Shown one piece after another: positions 9,416 through 20,318 of a DNA stretch of 64,000 nucleotides (positions within the stretch are counted from its first letter, which is position 1; every line of letters begins with the position of its first letter). Source of the DNA: Bryopsis sp. KO-2023 (taxonomy: Eukaryota; Chlorophyta; Ulvophyceae; Bryopsidales; Bryopsidaceae); assembly GCA_030272585.1 (NCBI GenBank), contig BSYQ01000006.1, positions 4,737,001 through 4,801,000 of the forward strand, in the 5' to 3' direction. The notes under the pieces were generated by a model, which was given only the letters and a program-made list of their open reading frames with translations, was not told the DNA's origin and ran no database searches. The position numbers were made by a program, and so were the translations under genes.

Positions 9416-12253
9416 ATGTCCGGCCAGACGCCGCCACAGCTACCACCTATTCCACCTCCTGAGGAGGAAGAGGTGGTGGATAACCAACTAATTCCCGTGG
9501 TTTATCCAGATGTGGTGCACCCACCAGCGCAGCAAATACAGGATTTGCAGTGGGACAGACATGTACCCGACCAGGTTGAGGAACCGGACGAAGACTTAGA
9601 CTCTGAACAAGAGTCGGAAGAGTCCGGGGACGAGGAGTATGATGAGGATATGGAGGACGTCCCGACAATAGAAGTCACCAACATCCTTCACCATGAACAT
9701 CAGCACATAAACGTCCACCAGCAGGAGGTGCACGTTCATGGTGTGGACGAGGGACAACTTAGGGACACAGCTGAGCATGTGTATGCCGCTGTCTCCTCGA
9801 ATGTGCAAGAGGTCGCACAAAACCTGGAAGGACAAGTTCACGAGCAGGTTCAGCGTGCAGAGTCGACCTTAAAAGGCGACCTGAAAGAGGAATATGAGCA
9901 GTTCGTGCTCTATGTCAGGAAGGAGGCCCAGAAGCTGGTCAACCAAAATACTGAGTCTATAGAAAGACAACAGAAATTGTTAGACCACCAGCACAAATTG
10001 CTGGAACAGAATATAAAGTCCACAGAGCGGATCGACAGAAATCTGTTGGGTAAATACGATAACGAGGCTATTCTGCAAGAGCGACTCGATCGACTGCAGG
10101 AATCAGCCCGTACCCAAGCTGAAGCTGTTGATCAGACCAATGCGCTCAGGGAGAAACAAATTCTGTCTCTGCAAGCCTCTCTGACAAAAGTTGCTGAAGG
10201 TATGCGCCTACAGCAGACAACGCTGGATAACCTAGCTCGGACTACTGATGAGTCTCGGTGCGAGCAAGTCGACCACCAAGGCCAGCTAGACACACTCTCA
10301 GGCTTGGTAAGCCAGAGCCTAAAAGTGTTGCGGGACTTACACCAGGCCGAAGAACAACGCAAACAAAGAAGAGCGGAACGAGGCAGTGTGAGTTCTGATG
10401 ACACTGCAGGAGGACACAGGTCGATGCAACTGATGGAGAAATTTCTATCAGACGCGACAGAGAAACAGCAGACTTTGGAAAGTAATCTCTCCAAGTATGT
10501 TGATTCGAAGTTCAAAGAAACACTGAGTGCGTGGAAAAAACGGGAGAAAGTTCGAGTCCCGGCTCAGGACCCAGTTGTAGTGGGTATGATGGGAGCAGGA
10601 ACTGGCACGGTCACTTTGCCGGCCACGACAGCTGCAGCCACAAGCGTTCCTTTTGTGTCATCCACTCCTCTGACCAGTATCCCATTTCCGGTACCACCTG
10701 TTCCGGATCTGAGTACTTTTACTGGTCTAACCACGTTAGGAGGATTGGGTGGTCGCAGCCCATCGACAACTGTCGCAGACTCCGTGGGTGGAGGTTCTCC
10801 ATCTTCCTGGGGTTTATTTACATCCCCAAGAACACGGACGGCATGGAGTCTTGCGCCGCCACAAACTATGGCAATGGGCGCACCATTCGGCCAAGCGGGT
10901 CAACTTGGCACAGCCAGACCCATACTTAGTGTCCCTGTAACGAGTGTGTTACCACCAACGACATCCATGTTAACACAACCACTGACGACAGTTCCGCTGT
11001 CTGTCTTCTATCCAATCCCGGCTCTTAACACCCAACCTGGTATCCAACCAGGAAACCAACCAGGCACCCAACCAAGTTTGGGACAATCCGTAAACCAATA
11101 CGGAGCACCTTCCGCGAGTAACCCGTATTACGGGTGGGGTTCTTATCCCTTAACTCCATCAAGCCAGCCACAGGGTGGAAATCGATCTGGTGGTGGTGGA
11201 GGGGGACCCGGAGGTGGGCCTGGGGGTGGAGGCGGAGGCGGAGGAGGACCACCTGGAAGCGGAGGGGGATCTCTCCTTTCCGGACCAGGTGGAGGTGGGG
11301 GTGGTGGATGGCCGTACCACCCAGGTGGAGGTGGAGGTGGCGGAGGTGGAGGTGGGGGTCCTCCAGACCCTAACCAAGGCTTTGCTGCTCCGCAAGATCG
11401 CCACGGACGGATTCCGTCATCCGTTCGTATTCCTTTCCCAAAGGCCTTCTCAGGTTATGGTCAGCGATGGATCAGAGATTGGCAACTAGAAATGACGGTC
11501 TATTGCCAGACTTTGGACATCGATGAGAGCGTATGGTTCAGGCTCTTCCGCAGTAACCTGACCGGAGCTGCTGCTCAGTGGCGAAACGTCCAGGATCTGC
11601 GTACAAGGGAAGGAAAAAGACATCCAATCACAAATTGGATTGAGTTTGTTGAGGAACTGGTCCAAGCATTTGAACCCACCAGAATGTCTGATGTAGCCAG
11701 GCGCTCCTTACGGAACCTGAAACAGACTGGATCAGTGCACCAGTACATTGTTGCTTTCCGAGAACAAGTGCTGAGGATTCCCAACATGACAGATGAAGAA
11801 CAATACTTCTTCTTCGTGGACGGGTTAAAGTTCCATATCAAACAACAAACTGTGGCTCAAGTGCCGCACGGCATTGAGTTGGCGATCCAGACGGCGGCTC
11901 GTCTTGATGCTATTGCCTCATCCGGAGGAGGAAACTTTCGTGGCCGCGGACGGTGGCGCGGAGGTAAAGGCCGAGGCCAAAATAAAAAGCAAAACCAACC
12001 CCAGACTGATAAGGCAAACCAGATGGGTGGCCAACAGCAACCTCAGCCAGACCAGGCACAAAACATTGGCCAAGGTCGAGGTCGGGGAAGGGGTGGTGGC
12101 CGAGGTCGCGGACGAGGTGGTGGCAGGAATCAAGGACGTGGAGGTGGAGGCGTAAATCCTAAATGCTATATGTGTGGAAAAACTGGACATATTCAAAGTA
12201 AGTGTCCAGAGGGCGAAAAGTTCAAGAAATGGTTAAACGAAAAAGCCGGATGA
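9416..12253 (+). CDS. gag: Gag of element B (945 aa)
   Basis: The structural protein of an LTR retrotransposon, expected to form cytoplasmic particles. I chose the ATG at 9416 because it gives MSG..., like the Gag of C. Order: Pro/acidic N-terminus (1-90), long coiled coil (about 95-370), Pro/Thr/Ser-rich middle, Gly-rich blocks (about 590-660), Gag core with WIRDWQLEMTVYCQ (about 685) and FRLFRSNLTGAAAQW, an RG-rich tail, and the CCHC knuckle CYMCGKTGHIQSKC just before the end. The core plus knuckle is typical for Ty3/Gypsy. The ~600-residue N-terminal extension is far longer than usual. The last 25 bases overlap pol, which is in the -1 frame. Confidence 0.93.
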   Translation: MSGQTPPQLPPIPPPEEEEVVDNQLIPVVYPDVVHPPAQQIQDLQWDRHVPDQVEEPDEDLDSEQESEESGDEEYDEDMEDVPTIEVTNILHHEHQHINVHQQEVHVHGVDEGQLRDTAEHVYAAVSSNVQEVAQNLEGQVHEQVQRAESTLKGDLKEEYEQFVLYVRKEAQKLVNQNTESIERQQKLLDHQHKLLEQNIKSTERIDRNLLGKYDNEAILQERLDRLQESARTQAEAVDQTNALREKQILSLQASLTKVAEGMRLQQTTLDNLARTTDESRCEQVDHQGQLDTLSGLVSQSLKVLRDLHQAEEQRKQRRAERGSVSSDDTAGGHRSMQLMEKFLSDATEKQQTLESNLSKYVDSKFKETLSAWKKREKVRVPAQDPVVVGMMGAGTGTVTLPATTAAATSVPFVSSTPLTSIPFPVPPVPDLSTFTGLTTLGGLGGRSPSTTVADSVGGGSPSSWGLFTSPRTRTAWSLAPPQTMAMGAPFGQAGQLGTARPILSVPVTSVLPPTTSMLTQPLTTVPLSVFYPIPALNTQPGIQPGNQPGTQPSLGQSVNQYGAPSASNPYYGWGSYPLTPSSQPQGGNRSGGGGGGPGGGPGGGGGGGGGPPGSGGGSLLSGPGGGGGGGWPYHPGGGGGGGGGGGGPPDPNQGFAAPQDRHGRIPSSVRIPFPKAFSGYGQRWIRDWQLEMTVYCQTLDIDESVWFRLFRSNLTGAAAQWRNVQDLRTREGKRHPITNWIEFVEELVQAFEPTRMSDVARRSLRNLKQTGSVHQYIVAFREQVLRIPNMTDEEQYFFFVDGLKFHIKQQTVAQVPHGIELAIQTAARLDAIASSGGGNFRGRGRWRGGKGRGQNKKQNQPQTDKANQMGGQQQPQPDQAQNIGQGRGRGRGGGRGRGRGGGRNQGRGGGGVNPKCYMCGKTGHIQSKCPEGEKFKKWLNEKAG

Positions 12254-15200
12254 ACAGAGCCCAGACTCGTTCGGCGAAACGCAGAAGGGCACGCCGTCAC
12301 AGATATAAGCAGCGCCAGAAACTTCTTAGAAAAGAAAGGTTAGCTCGAAATGCAGAAGTGAATAAAAGAGCACAAGGGGAAATAGAAAAGAATGCTACCC
12401 AAGGTGCAGAGGGATCGATTATGAGTGCTAAGTTGGAAACTCGATCCAGTAAGTGCAGCACGCTTACTAGGACAAGTTCAGAATCAAGTTCGGAACCTGT
12501 CGACTCTGTTCATGGAGACCTTGGTAGTCCTGAAGGAACTGAGAATTCGGTATCGTTCCCGCCTCAAGGAACGAAACGAAGTCCGGAAGGAAGGGAACCC
12601 GCAAGGGAATCAAATAAGCCTGCCACTCGTTCACCACCAACTGACGAGTCAGCAGCCCCTGTTCAGGGAACAGGTAGAGGACAAAAAGTGGAAGAAGGTC
12701 AGTATTCACCTTCTGAGCGTATGTTACCACTAGGAGGTCCTAGCCATTTGAAATTTATGGGATATGAGATCCGAGCCAGATTAGGAGGAGTACCGATCTC
12801 CGCCTATGTTGATTGTGGTGCAACGGAGAACTACATTACCAAGAAACTAGTCACGAGACTGAAACTCGAAACAACCGAGTGCAAAAAGGGAGTTACTTTG
12901 GCGGACGGAACCCTATGTTCACTTGATCGGCGATGCGAAGACTTGCAGCTCAGGATGGGTACTTATACCACAACCCTTTCCGCAGACGTCTTCCCAAACC
13001 TTTCATATGACATGATACTAGGGCTTCCTTGGTTGATGCAGACCAATCCCAAACTGGACTTTGCAACAGGCACGCTCAAAGTTCCAGTGGGTGCTGGATG
13101 GACAACTGTTCCTATGAAGGAACGACCATCAGATTACTTACAGCACCTAGCACCGGCTATTGATACAGTCTCAGCGAAGAAGTTATTCTCGCTCGTGAAG
13201 AACAGTCCAGAAGTTGATCAGGCATACCTTGTGGTTGTGCGACCAACCACCCCGGACGATATGGCACATCTCATGCAGTATCCATATCCGGGAATTCCAG
13301 AAGAGCGTTTGAACGCTACTGGAACCACACCAGCTTATCTCCAGCCGGATGTGGAAAAGGTAATGCATTCGGGTCTCGACCCAAGGATCAAGGCTGTCCT
13401 CACAAGTTTCAAGGATGTGTTCCCGAAAGACTTACCACCCGGCGTTCCTCCAGTCAGAAAAGGCCACGAATTTAAGGTGGACCTGGAGGACGAACAAATG
13501 ACCCCAATCCACCGTCCCTTGTACAAACTCTCTCCAGCCGAGCTGGACGAAGTTAGGACACAGGTGGATTACCTCCTCGAACAAAGGAAGATCCGACCCT
13601 CCGAGAGTCCCTGGGGCGCACCCATACTCTTTGTTCCCAAGAAAGACGGAGGGTTGAGAATGTGTGTGGATTACCGTTGGATAAACAAATTCACGGTAAA
13701 GAATAGGTATCCACTCCCTCTTCCTGAGGAGTTAATGGACCGTCTCGCCAGAGCGAAGATCTATACGAAGATCGACCTCCGCTCAGGCTACTGGCAGTTT
13801 CCCGTTCGACCCAAGGATACTCCCAAGACGGCATTCCGGACGAGATACGGACATTTCGAATTTCTCGTGTGTCCGTTCGGAATGACCAACTGCCCAGCCC
13901 AGTTCCAGACCATGGTTCAGGATTTGCTGGGGGAGTTCCTTGACGAGTTTGTAGTGGTGTTTATCGACGACATCTTGGTCTTTTCCAACTCGGTGGAAGA
14001 GCACGTCGAGCACCTAAAACTGGTCTTTGAACGGTTGCGGAAACATAAGTTGTACGCAAAAGCCAGTAAGTGCGAAGTAGGGGTAGCAGAGACGGACTAC
14101 CTGGGGTATCATTTGTCGGAAAAAGGCCTTCAACCGATGCAGGATAAGGTTAAGGCTATTCAACAATGGAAGGAGTTAACTTCGGTCACTGATGTGCGAA
14201 GTTTCCTGGGAATGGTGTCTTACTATCGTAAGTTCATTCCTGAGTTCGCTAGGATTGCGAGTCCCTTGACAGATCTAACCAAGAAGGATACTGTCTGGGA
14301 ATGGGGGCTGAACCAACGCAATGCCTACAACGAACTTAAGGATCGGATTAGCCGCGCACCGATCTTACTCCTTCCTGATCCGGTTAAGGAGTACACCGTA
14401 ATAACGGATGCATCTGGAACTGCATATGGAGCGGTTCTTACCCAGGATCATGGGAAAGGTTTGCAACCAATTGCATACCTTTCCAGACGATTAAAACCAG
14501 CTGAAACGCGATACTCCGCATATGAGCGGGAGCTGGGGGCAATAGCATATGCTTTAGCCCAGTGGCGACACTACCTTGAGGGATGCGATGGGGGTGTGAA
14601 GGTGTTGACGGACCACAAACCGATCACCCACTTCATGAACCAGAGCACGTTGTCGCGGACCCAAACCCGGTGGTTAAACTCAGGGTTTTTCCAATCCATA
14701 GGTCCAAAAATCGTCTATATCCAGGGGAAAGCCAATGTCTTGGCTGATGCGTTATCCCGGAGCCTTCCTGGTCCGCCAGACCAGCTCAATAACCTCTCCA
14801 CTTGGGAAGTGGCAGAGAAGGAGGCATGGAAAGAGGCTTTGAGAAGTGATGAACAACTCAAGCCTATCTTTGAAAGGATGGAACGAGGGGTTTCTCCGCA
14901 ATACAAGCTGGACGACGGGTTCTTGTATTATACCAAGACAGACCCAGGTCCTAGTTTGCTTGTGGTCCCTGCTTCTTTCCAGAAACGGATTCTGGAAGAG
15001 CATCACGACGTTCCCAGTGCCGGTCATGTTGGAGCAGACCGCATGACCGAAGTACTTACCCGCAGTTACTGGTGGAAAGGCGTTGGGTTAGCCGTAAAGG
15101 CATACGTGAAAACGTGCCCAACTTGTCAACTAAACAAATCGGACTTGCAAAGACAGAAAGGTCTTTTGCAGCCGTTGCCTATCCCAGACCAGAAATGGGA

Positions 15201-16320
15201 ACAGATCACGACGGACTTGGTTACCGACCTACCGTCTTCCCATGGCTTCACAGCAATCGCTGTCTTTGTAGACCGATTGACGAAGTATGCGAGGTTCGTA
15301 CCCTGTAACAAAACTATCACGGCGCCAGAATACGCAAAGCTGTTCGTGGAGAACATATACAAACACTACGGGCTGCCTAAAATCATAGTTTCGGATCGGG
15401 ATCCAAGGTTCACAAGTTTGTTCTGGACCTCCCTTTTCAAACTTTTAGGTACCCAGCTCCGGATGAGCACTGCATACCATCCGCAAACGGATGGGCAGTC
15501 GGAAGTCACCATCCGGGTGCTGGAGGATTTCCTGCGTCCGTATGTGGAACGGTACCCAGACCGTTGGGTGGATTATTTGCCGACCGCGGAATTTGCCGCA
15601 AATAATTCACGAAATGTCTCCACAGGCTACGCGCCAGCCCATCTTCTGTATGGCCAGAACATGGGGCAGATAGTTGTTGCCAGGAAGGGAGTTCGGACGG
15701 GCGATGAATCGGAAATGGCGGCTGAGATGGTACGTCGAATGGACGACCAAATGCGAAACGCTAAGGCGAAATACGCAGAGGCACAGAACCGCATGTGCAC
15801 CTCAGCAAACAAACGTCGAAGGAAAGTGGATTTTCAGCTTGGCGATGAAGTGCTGGTACAAAGCAAGTATATTCCCCTTGCTTCACTTCAGAAAATCCCA
15901 CCGAAAATCCGCCGGCGATTTGTTGGACCTTTCCGGGTGGCTAGCCGAATTGGGGCTGTCGCCTACCGTCTTGACCTTCCCGACCACTGGAAAATCCACC
16001 CAACTTTCCATGTGTCGAAACTGAAGGCTTACTCTCGGCTTGATGACGATCAGCGAGAGATAGACGCTCCAGAGGGGGAGCTAGTGGATGGAACCATCGA
16101 ATTCGAGGTCGAGCGCATCCTTAGAGATCGGGGCACTACTCGCAAGGAGTACCTGATCCTTTGGAAGGGCTACGATTTGATGGAATCCACCTGGGAGCCA
16201 GAAAGCCACCTGGCCAATGCCCAGGACTTGCTTAAGGAGTACTTAGCCAACAAACCGGAGGATAAACAAGTGACCCAGTCTAAGAAAAAGACTAGGGCCC
16301 AACGCAGAACTCGAACCTAA
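12229..16320 (+). CDS. pol: Pol of element B: protease, RT, RNase H, integrase, chromodomain
   Basis: This frame is -1 relative to gag and overlaps its end. The first ATG (12229, context AGAAATGG) lies inside the last codons of gag. Open for about 1360 residues. Order: very basic start (possible nuclear signal); aspartic protease with YVDCGATENY (Cys in place of the usual Ser/Thr); RT with FIDDILVFSN; RNase H with VITDASGTAYG and LADALSRS; HHCC integrase with CPTCQ; DDE core (TTDLVTDLP, SDRDPRF, DGQSEVT); a GPF motif (RRFVGPF); and a C-terminal chromodomain (YLILWKGYDLMESTWEPE). The chromodomain places it in the chromovirus branch, which targets chromatin. No inactivating change seen. Confidence 0.95.
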   Translation: MVKRKSRMNRAQTRSAKRRRARRHRYKQRQKLLRKERLARNAEVNKRAQGEIEKNATQGAEGSIMSAKLETRSSKCSTLTRTSSESSSEPVDSVHGDLGSPEGTENSVSFPPQGTKRSPEGREPARESNKPATRSPPTDESAAPVQGTGRGQKVEEGQYSPSERMLPLGGPSHLKFMGYEIRARLGGVPISAYVDCGATENYITKKLVTRLKLETTECKKGVTLADGTLCSLDRRCEDLQLRMGTYTTTLSADVFPNLSYDMILGLPWLMQTNPKLDFATGTLKVPVGAGWTTVPMKERPSDYLQHLAPAIDTVSAKKLFSLVKNSPEVDQAYLVVVRPTTPDDMAHLMQYPYPGIPEERLNATGTTPAYLQPDVEKVMHSGLDPRIKAVLTSFKDVFPKDLPPGVPPVRKGHEFKVDLEDEQMTPIHRPLYKLSPAELDEVRTQVDYLLEQRKIRPSESPWGAPILFVPKKDGGLRMCVDYRWINKFTVKNRYPLPLPEELMDRLARAKIYTKIDLRSGYWQFPVRPKDTPKTAFRTRYGHFEFLVCPFGMTNCPAQFQTMVQDLLGEFLDEFVVVFIDDILVFSNSVEEHVEHLKLVFERLRKHKLYAKASKCEVGVAETDYLGYHLSEKGLQPMQDKVKAIQQWKELTSVTDVRSFLGMVSYYRKFIPEFARIASPLTDLTKKDTVWEWGLNQRNAYNELKDRISRAPILLLPDPVKEYTVITDASGTAYGAVLTQDHGKGLQPIAYLSRRLKPAETRYSAYERELGAIAYALAQWRHYLEGCDGGVKVLTDHKPITHFMNQSTLSRTQTRWLNSGFFQSIGPKIVYIQGKANVLADALSRSLPGPPDQLNNLSTWEVAEKEAWKEALRSDEQLKPIFERMERGVSPQYKLDDGFLYYTKTDPGPSLLVVPASFQKRILEEHHDVPSAGHVGADRMTEVLTRSYWWKGVGLAVKAYVKTCPTCQLNKSDLQRQKGLLQPLPIPDQKWEQITTDLVTDLPSSHGFTAIAVFVDRLTKYARFVPCNKTITAPEYAKLFVENIYKHYGLPKIIVSDRDPRFTSLFWTSLFKLLGTQLRMSTAYHPQTDGQSEVTIRVLEDFLRPYVERYPDRWVDYLPTAEFAANNSRNVSTGYAPAHLLYGQNMGQIVVARKGVRTGDESEMAAEMVRRMDDQMRNAKAKYAEAQNRMCTSANKRRRKVDFQLGDEVLVQSKYIPLASLQKIPPKIRRRFVGPFRVASRIGAVAYRLDLPDHWKIHPTFHVSKLKAYSRLDDDQREIDAPEGELVDGTIEFEVERILRDRGTTRKEYLILWKGYDLMESTWEPESHLANAQDLLKEYLANKPEDKQVTQSKKKTRAQRRTRT

Positions 16321-16946
16321 ACAGGGATCATTACCACTCTGTTCACGCTCGACTTAATACTATCCTTCCAGCTGGGGGAAAAATATTAAGCCGAGAAAGT
16401 CGATTTGGAACGCTATCCAGATGGGATACCAAAAAGACTTAGGAAAAGAGCACCAAGTAGAACTCCCGGAAAAGCCTAGGGAAAGTTTCCATCTTTTCCT
16501 AGGGAAAGTTTCCATCTTTTCCGGCGAACGGGTTGCTATCTTTTCCCGTGACAGAACTGTGAACGGTTCGCAGGACGGGCTAGGGGTCAGTTTTCTTTCC
16601 GGGGAGGTTTACCGAACGCACAACTCACACGCTCATAGCGACTGACAACAGGTGATGGGGACATTGGATCAAGTGATGGGTTAATGTCCGACCTGGAGGT
16701 CACGTGATTGCGCCGCAGGTGGAACTGAGTTGACATAAGCACGTTAGGGTAAAATCAAATAGGCACAAACCCGTGTGGTGACGGCGACCTCCATAGAGTG
16801 TCACGTTACCGAGGTACGTTAGCTAATACGCCTAGCGTATCTTAAAGCGGACTTGCGATCATTTTGTCCTGGTTATTCTCGGCGCGCATACAGAAAAGTC
16901 GGAGACTAGTCGGAGAACAAAGCGCAGCCAACACAAAAAAAAGAGA
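16321..16946. other. Spacer between pol and ORF3 of element B
   Basis: 626 bases without a convincing gene. It holds a direct repeat of 23 bases (CCTAGGGAAAGTTTCCATC and four T) at 16475-16497 and 16498-16520. The spacer at the same place in C (35903-36223) is about half as long. If ORF3 is made from its own mRNA, its promoter would lie here. Confidence 0.6.
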
Positions 16947-19178
16947 ATGCCAAAGCACAGCCCGATCATGTGGCGCAGTGGTGATAAGGCGGTTGAGGGA
17001 AAGGAGTCGAGTGGAAAACAACTGGGTGGCAGCGGAAAAACGAAAGGCAGTGGCGGCGAGAAAGGCGGAAAAGGAAAAAGTGGAACTCTCGCCGACGCTT
17101 GCCCACCCAGAGGGGAACCCAAACCACTTATCACACCACCTAAGGCGAAAATCATGAAAACTCTCCCAGCTCCTTCGGTGCTTTCGAAACTTCGGAACTT
17201 CGAAACATCGCTGCTCAAAGGAACCTCCAAGATCGTAATTCGCCCACCGACAGAGTTGCCGGAAAAACTGCCGGAAAAACCTAGTTCCAGAACAGGAAAA
17301 ACACTCGACCGGGACGCCGACCCAGCTACTCTCCAAGCTAGGTGTCAACGGTTACAAGACGATGTGTTGGAACTCCGTGCAGAACGCGACGCACAACGCG
17401 CGCGGGCGGATCAGGCAGAGAAGCACCTGAAAAAGTTTGAGGGTGTAGCTCAAAGACTCTGCAATCAAGTAACCCAACTTGAACACGATCTGGAAATCGC
17501 CCGGCAGGCGAGAGGAACCGCTGAACAGGAGCTGAAACAGCTTCACAAAGAACTCGATTCTGCGAACCAGACGCAGAAGAAGCTGAAAGCGCAGCTGACG
17601 AAACAGCAGCCGCACCTGACCAGAGATAGGACTTGGGCCAAAATTCTGGTCCGGCTACGGTCCGGTCCGGTTACGGTCGAGTTACGGTTCCGTATTACGG
17701 CCGTAACTCCGTACCGTAACCGGAGTAATATGTTGTTTTTACGGTACGGAACAGGTACGGTATAGCTACGGTAGCCCCTAAATCATCGTGAAGTAGTGTG
17801 GTTCAGTGCTAAAGCATTAGGCTGTAGTCTGTAAGGTCGTGGGTTCGAATCCCCCTAGGTTCCTTTGGGTTCTTGGGACCCTGCGGGGGTTACTATTTAC
17901 GGTTTACGGTTGGTACGGTGGTTACGGTCGGTACGGTCCGGTACCGGAGCAGTACGGAGTGGTACGGTGGTCCGGTTCCGAGCACGAAAACCACTCCGGT
18001 CCGGACCGTAACTACCGTAACCGTAAGTGACCGGAGTGGGGTTACGGTACGGTTTACGGTACCGTAACCGGAAAGTCCTATCTCTGCACCTGATGTCCAC
18101 AGACGAAAGGTCGGCCTGGCAAACGGCTGTGTACTCGTCCGAGGCACAGTCCGGGTTGATGAGCCGGTTGCTCCACAGCGTTCCCGCACGCCTTGGGGAC
18201 TATGTGGAAAACCTTTGTCGGGCGACGATGGACGACATCATCGAGCAGGGTGCTGGAGCTGCTGCTGCGATCAGAGACGGAGAGGAGCCGGTCTACTACG
18301 GCAAGGGAAACGTTCCGGTTAACCACCGGCTTGCCGGGTATGACTATGCGCAGGTGGACAAAACGCTCGATAGAATCAGAAATCGTGCACCGGGGCACTT
18401 TGACGTTCCCGACGTTGCAGACGATATGATCTCAGAGCCACAACCCAGGAGAATCCGCGACCTGACCGGGGGACAGACCGGGGGAAAGACCGACGAAAAG
18501 TCGGCGCCCAAGAAAAGGAAGGAGAGAGAGGAAGAGGAGGCGCTCGCCGACATGTCCAAGAGGTTCAAGGACAGGCGTGGGGAAAAGCCACCGATCTGCT
18601 TGTGGTGCTATTCGCCGCCGGCGCTGGCGGATAGCTACGTGATCACCACATGCACGAGCCACACGGTGTGCCGAACCCACTGGAACCTCATGATTATCCT
18701 CGTGCGCTTATACGGGGTGTGGCAGGAACAGCGAATCGACCCGCCACAGGTTCAGCTGAAGGACCTACATTTGGACATGCGGGAGCCAGACTTCCAGCCA
18801 CTCCTTCAGGCTCCACCCACGACCCAGACTCTCACCGAGTGCTATCAGTGCTTGCGAAGGGACATGGGCTTTCCGAAAGGCCTTGCCCTGAAGCGCTTGG
18901 GTCCGTTGGTGAAAAAGTGGGCGGAGGAGTATGAGAAGCAGGAAAAAGAGAGAACACCCGAACCAGAAACAAAAGGAGAACAGGACCCAGAACAGGACGA
19001 AGGAAAAAGTCCTTCCGTGTCCAGCAAGAGTCCATCCTCGGAGCCCTCGTCTTTGGGACCTCTTCCTCCACCTTTGGATGAGGATTTCCCTCCTTTGGAT
19101 GTGGATGAGGACGAGCCTCCGATCGACTTGGTGGCAGAGCCAGTCGATGCACCAGCTGAACAACCAGCTGGCGGCTGA
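16947..19178 (+). pseudogene. ORF3 of element B, broken by a hAT-like insertion
   Basis: Two open parts in the same frame, 16947-17620 and 18095-19178, are separated by the 466-bp element R3 plus one target copy (474 bases, a multiple of three). The insert brings a stop at 17763. The first part is basic/Lys-Gly rich and then a coiled coil (about residues 120-220, heptads with RAERDAQRARADQAEKHLK). The second part has a Cys/His cluster: CLWC, 14 residues, CTSHTVCRTHW, and later CYQC. The same spacing occurs in ORF3 of C. The C-terminus is acidic and Pro-rich. I know no family. The position after pol is where env-like genes sit, but I see no signal peptide or membrane segment. Confidence 0.75.
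17621..18086. mobile_element. hAT-like word-palindrome element R3 with a tRNA-like module
   Basis: A 466-bp insertion. The inverted ends are CAGAGATAGGACTT and AAGTCCTATCTCTG, flanked by CACCTGAC (17613-17620) and CACCTGAT (18087-18094), an 8-bp duplication with one mismatch. Ends of the form YARNG and 8-bp duplications are typical of hAT. The arms consist of TACGGT/ACCGTA and CCGG words. One tRNA-like module (about 17800-17870, B-box-like GGTTCGAATCC) leads into TTGGGACCCTGCGGGGGTTAC, which is shared with R1 and R4. It has no coding capacity. Confidence 0.8.
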
Positions 19179-19463
19179 GATGGGTTCTGGAGTGACAACG
19201 AAAAGCAGACCAAGCCGGAGACCAAGCTACCGTCCAAGCCAGAGACCAAGCCTCAAGACAGAACGGGGTTTTTCTGTGGGGTTGAGCATGGGTTTGGTTT
19301 GGGATTTTTCATCGGTTTGTTTGGGGTTTAGTTTGACGTTTAGTTGGGGTTTTTGTTGTGGGTTTGTTTGGGGTTTCTTTTTCTTCTAGTTCGACCTTTT
19401 TCTTTCTTTCTTTCCAGGGTTGTGACGGGTGTGGACACCCTCTCGTGGGGGGGGGGGACAAAT
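19179..19463 (+). promoter_or_regulatory. 3' untranslated part of element B with hairpin and G-run
   Basis: T-rich sequence ending in the inverted repeat GGGTGTGGACACCC (19427-19440), then a run of G (about 19447-19457) and ACAAAT before the 3' LTR. The G-run is the likely polypurine tract that primes plus-strand DNA. The same hairpin and G-run occur at the same place in A (26106-26119) and C (38220-38233). Confidence 0.7.
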
Positions 19464-19566
19464 TGATAGTAGTAACTCGGGTTTAGGGTTTTGTGTAGTA
19501 CAATGGGATGTACGACAGGGTTTATAGGGCAGGGGGCCCTCCTGTAAAAATTAATCTTCCCAGTGA

Positions 19567-19601
<35 letters not shown>

Positions 19602-19637
19602 TGTGCTTGTGTCTCGGGGTCCTAGACCCCCTTATCA
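19464..19637 (+). repeat. 3' LTR of element B
   Basis: 174 bp, appearing identical to the 5' LTR at 8499-8672 by eye. The target copy GTACA follows at 19638-19642, then gag of element A resumes. Confidence 0.95.
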
Positions 19638-20318
19638 GTACAACTTGTGGAAGAGTTAGCTATTGCTTTCGAACCTACAAGGATGTCCGATGTTTCGCGT
19701 AGGAAGCTGCGGAAACTTCAACAAACGGGGACTGTTCGTTCCTACATTAACGCATTTCGGGATCTCATACTCAGAATTCCGAATATGACGGAGGAGGAGC
19801 AGTACTTAACGTTTGTTGACGGACTACGGCCCCAGATCCGACATCAAGTTGTTACAATGGTGACAGAAGGAGTGGAAGCGGCGATAGTCACTGCCGAAAG
19901 AATCGATTCGTTGGGTGGCCAACCTCAAAACAACCGCGGACGTGGTCGCGGACGAGGGCGATGGAATTGGAATTGGAAAAACAAGCCCAAAGCTGACCAG
20001 AACCAGCAAATGCAAGGTCAGCAACCGCAACCACCACCTCCACCCCAAGATCAAAATCAGCAAATGGGAGGAGGCAACAGAGGTGGAGGCGGCCGTGGCC
20101 GCGGAAGAGGCGGAAGACGAGGTGGCGGACGAAATCGAGGTGGTGGCGGAAGGCAGCAACAAGGCGGAGCTAGAGGCGGAGGCGCATGTTACATCTGCGG
20201 TGAAGTGGGTCATGGCTTTGGAAAATGTCCTAAAGGCCCAACTTTTCAAAAATGGCTAAAAGATCACGCCGCATAGAGGAGACTTCACTCCATGCGGCCA
20301 GAAGAAAAAGAGCCAGAC

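Larger units (their letters stand above)
8499..19637 (+). mobile_element. Chromovirus element B, nearly complete, nested in gag of A
   Basis: An 11.1-kb Ty3/Gypsy chromovirus. Its 174-bp LTRs look identical by eye, it has the same PBS as A and C, long gag, pol in the -1 frame, and ORF3 disrupted by a hAT-like insertion. It is a different family from A and C: the LTRs are unrelated in sequence and the proteins clearly diverged. The genome plan is the same, including ORF3 and the hairpin before the G-run. A perfect 5-bp target duplication and identical LTRs indicate a recent insertion. Confidence 0.95.
6166..20276 (+). pseudogene. gag: gag of element A, interrupted by element B
   Basis: The Gag frame runs from the ATG at 6166 to 8498 and resumes at 19643, ending at 20276. 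The two parts line up with the unbroken gag of C (28851-31817) over their whole length. The order is acidic N-terminus, coiled coil, SR-repeat block, Pro-rich part, Gly-rich blocks, Gag core, RGG-rich tail and CCHC knuckle (CYICGEVGHGFGKC). B is inserted within the Gag core; after it the frame runs into LTR sequence and stops at 8560-8562. Apart from the insertion the frame looks open. Confidence 0.93.
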
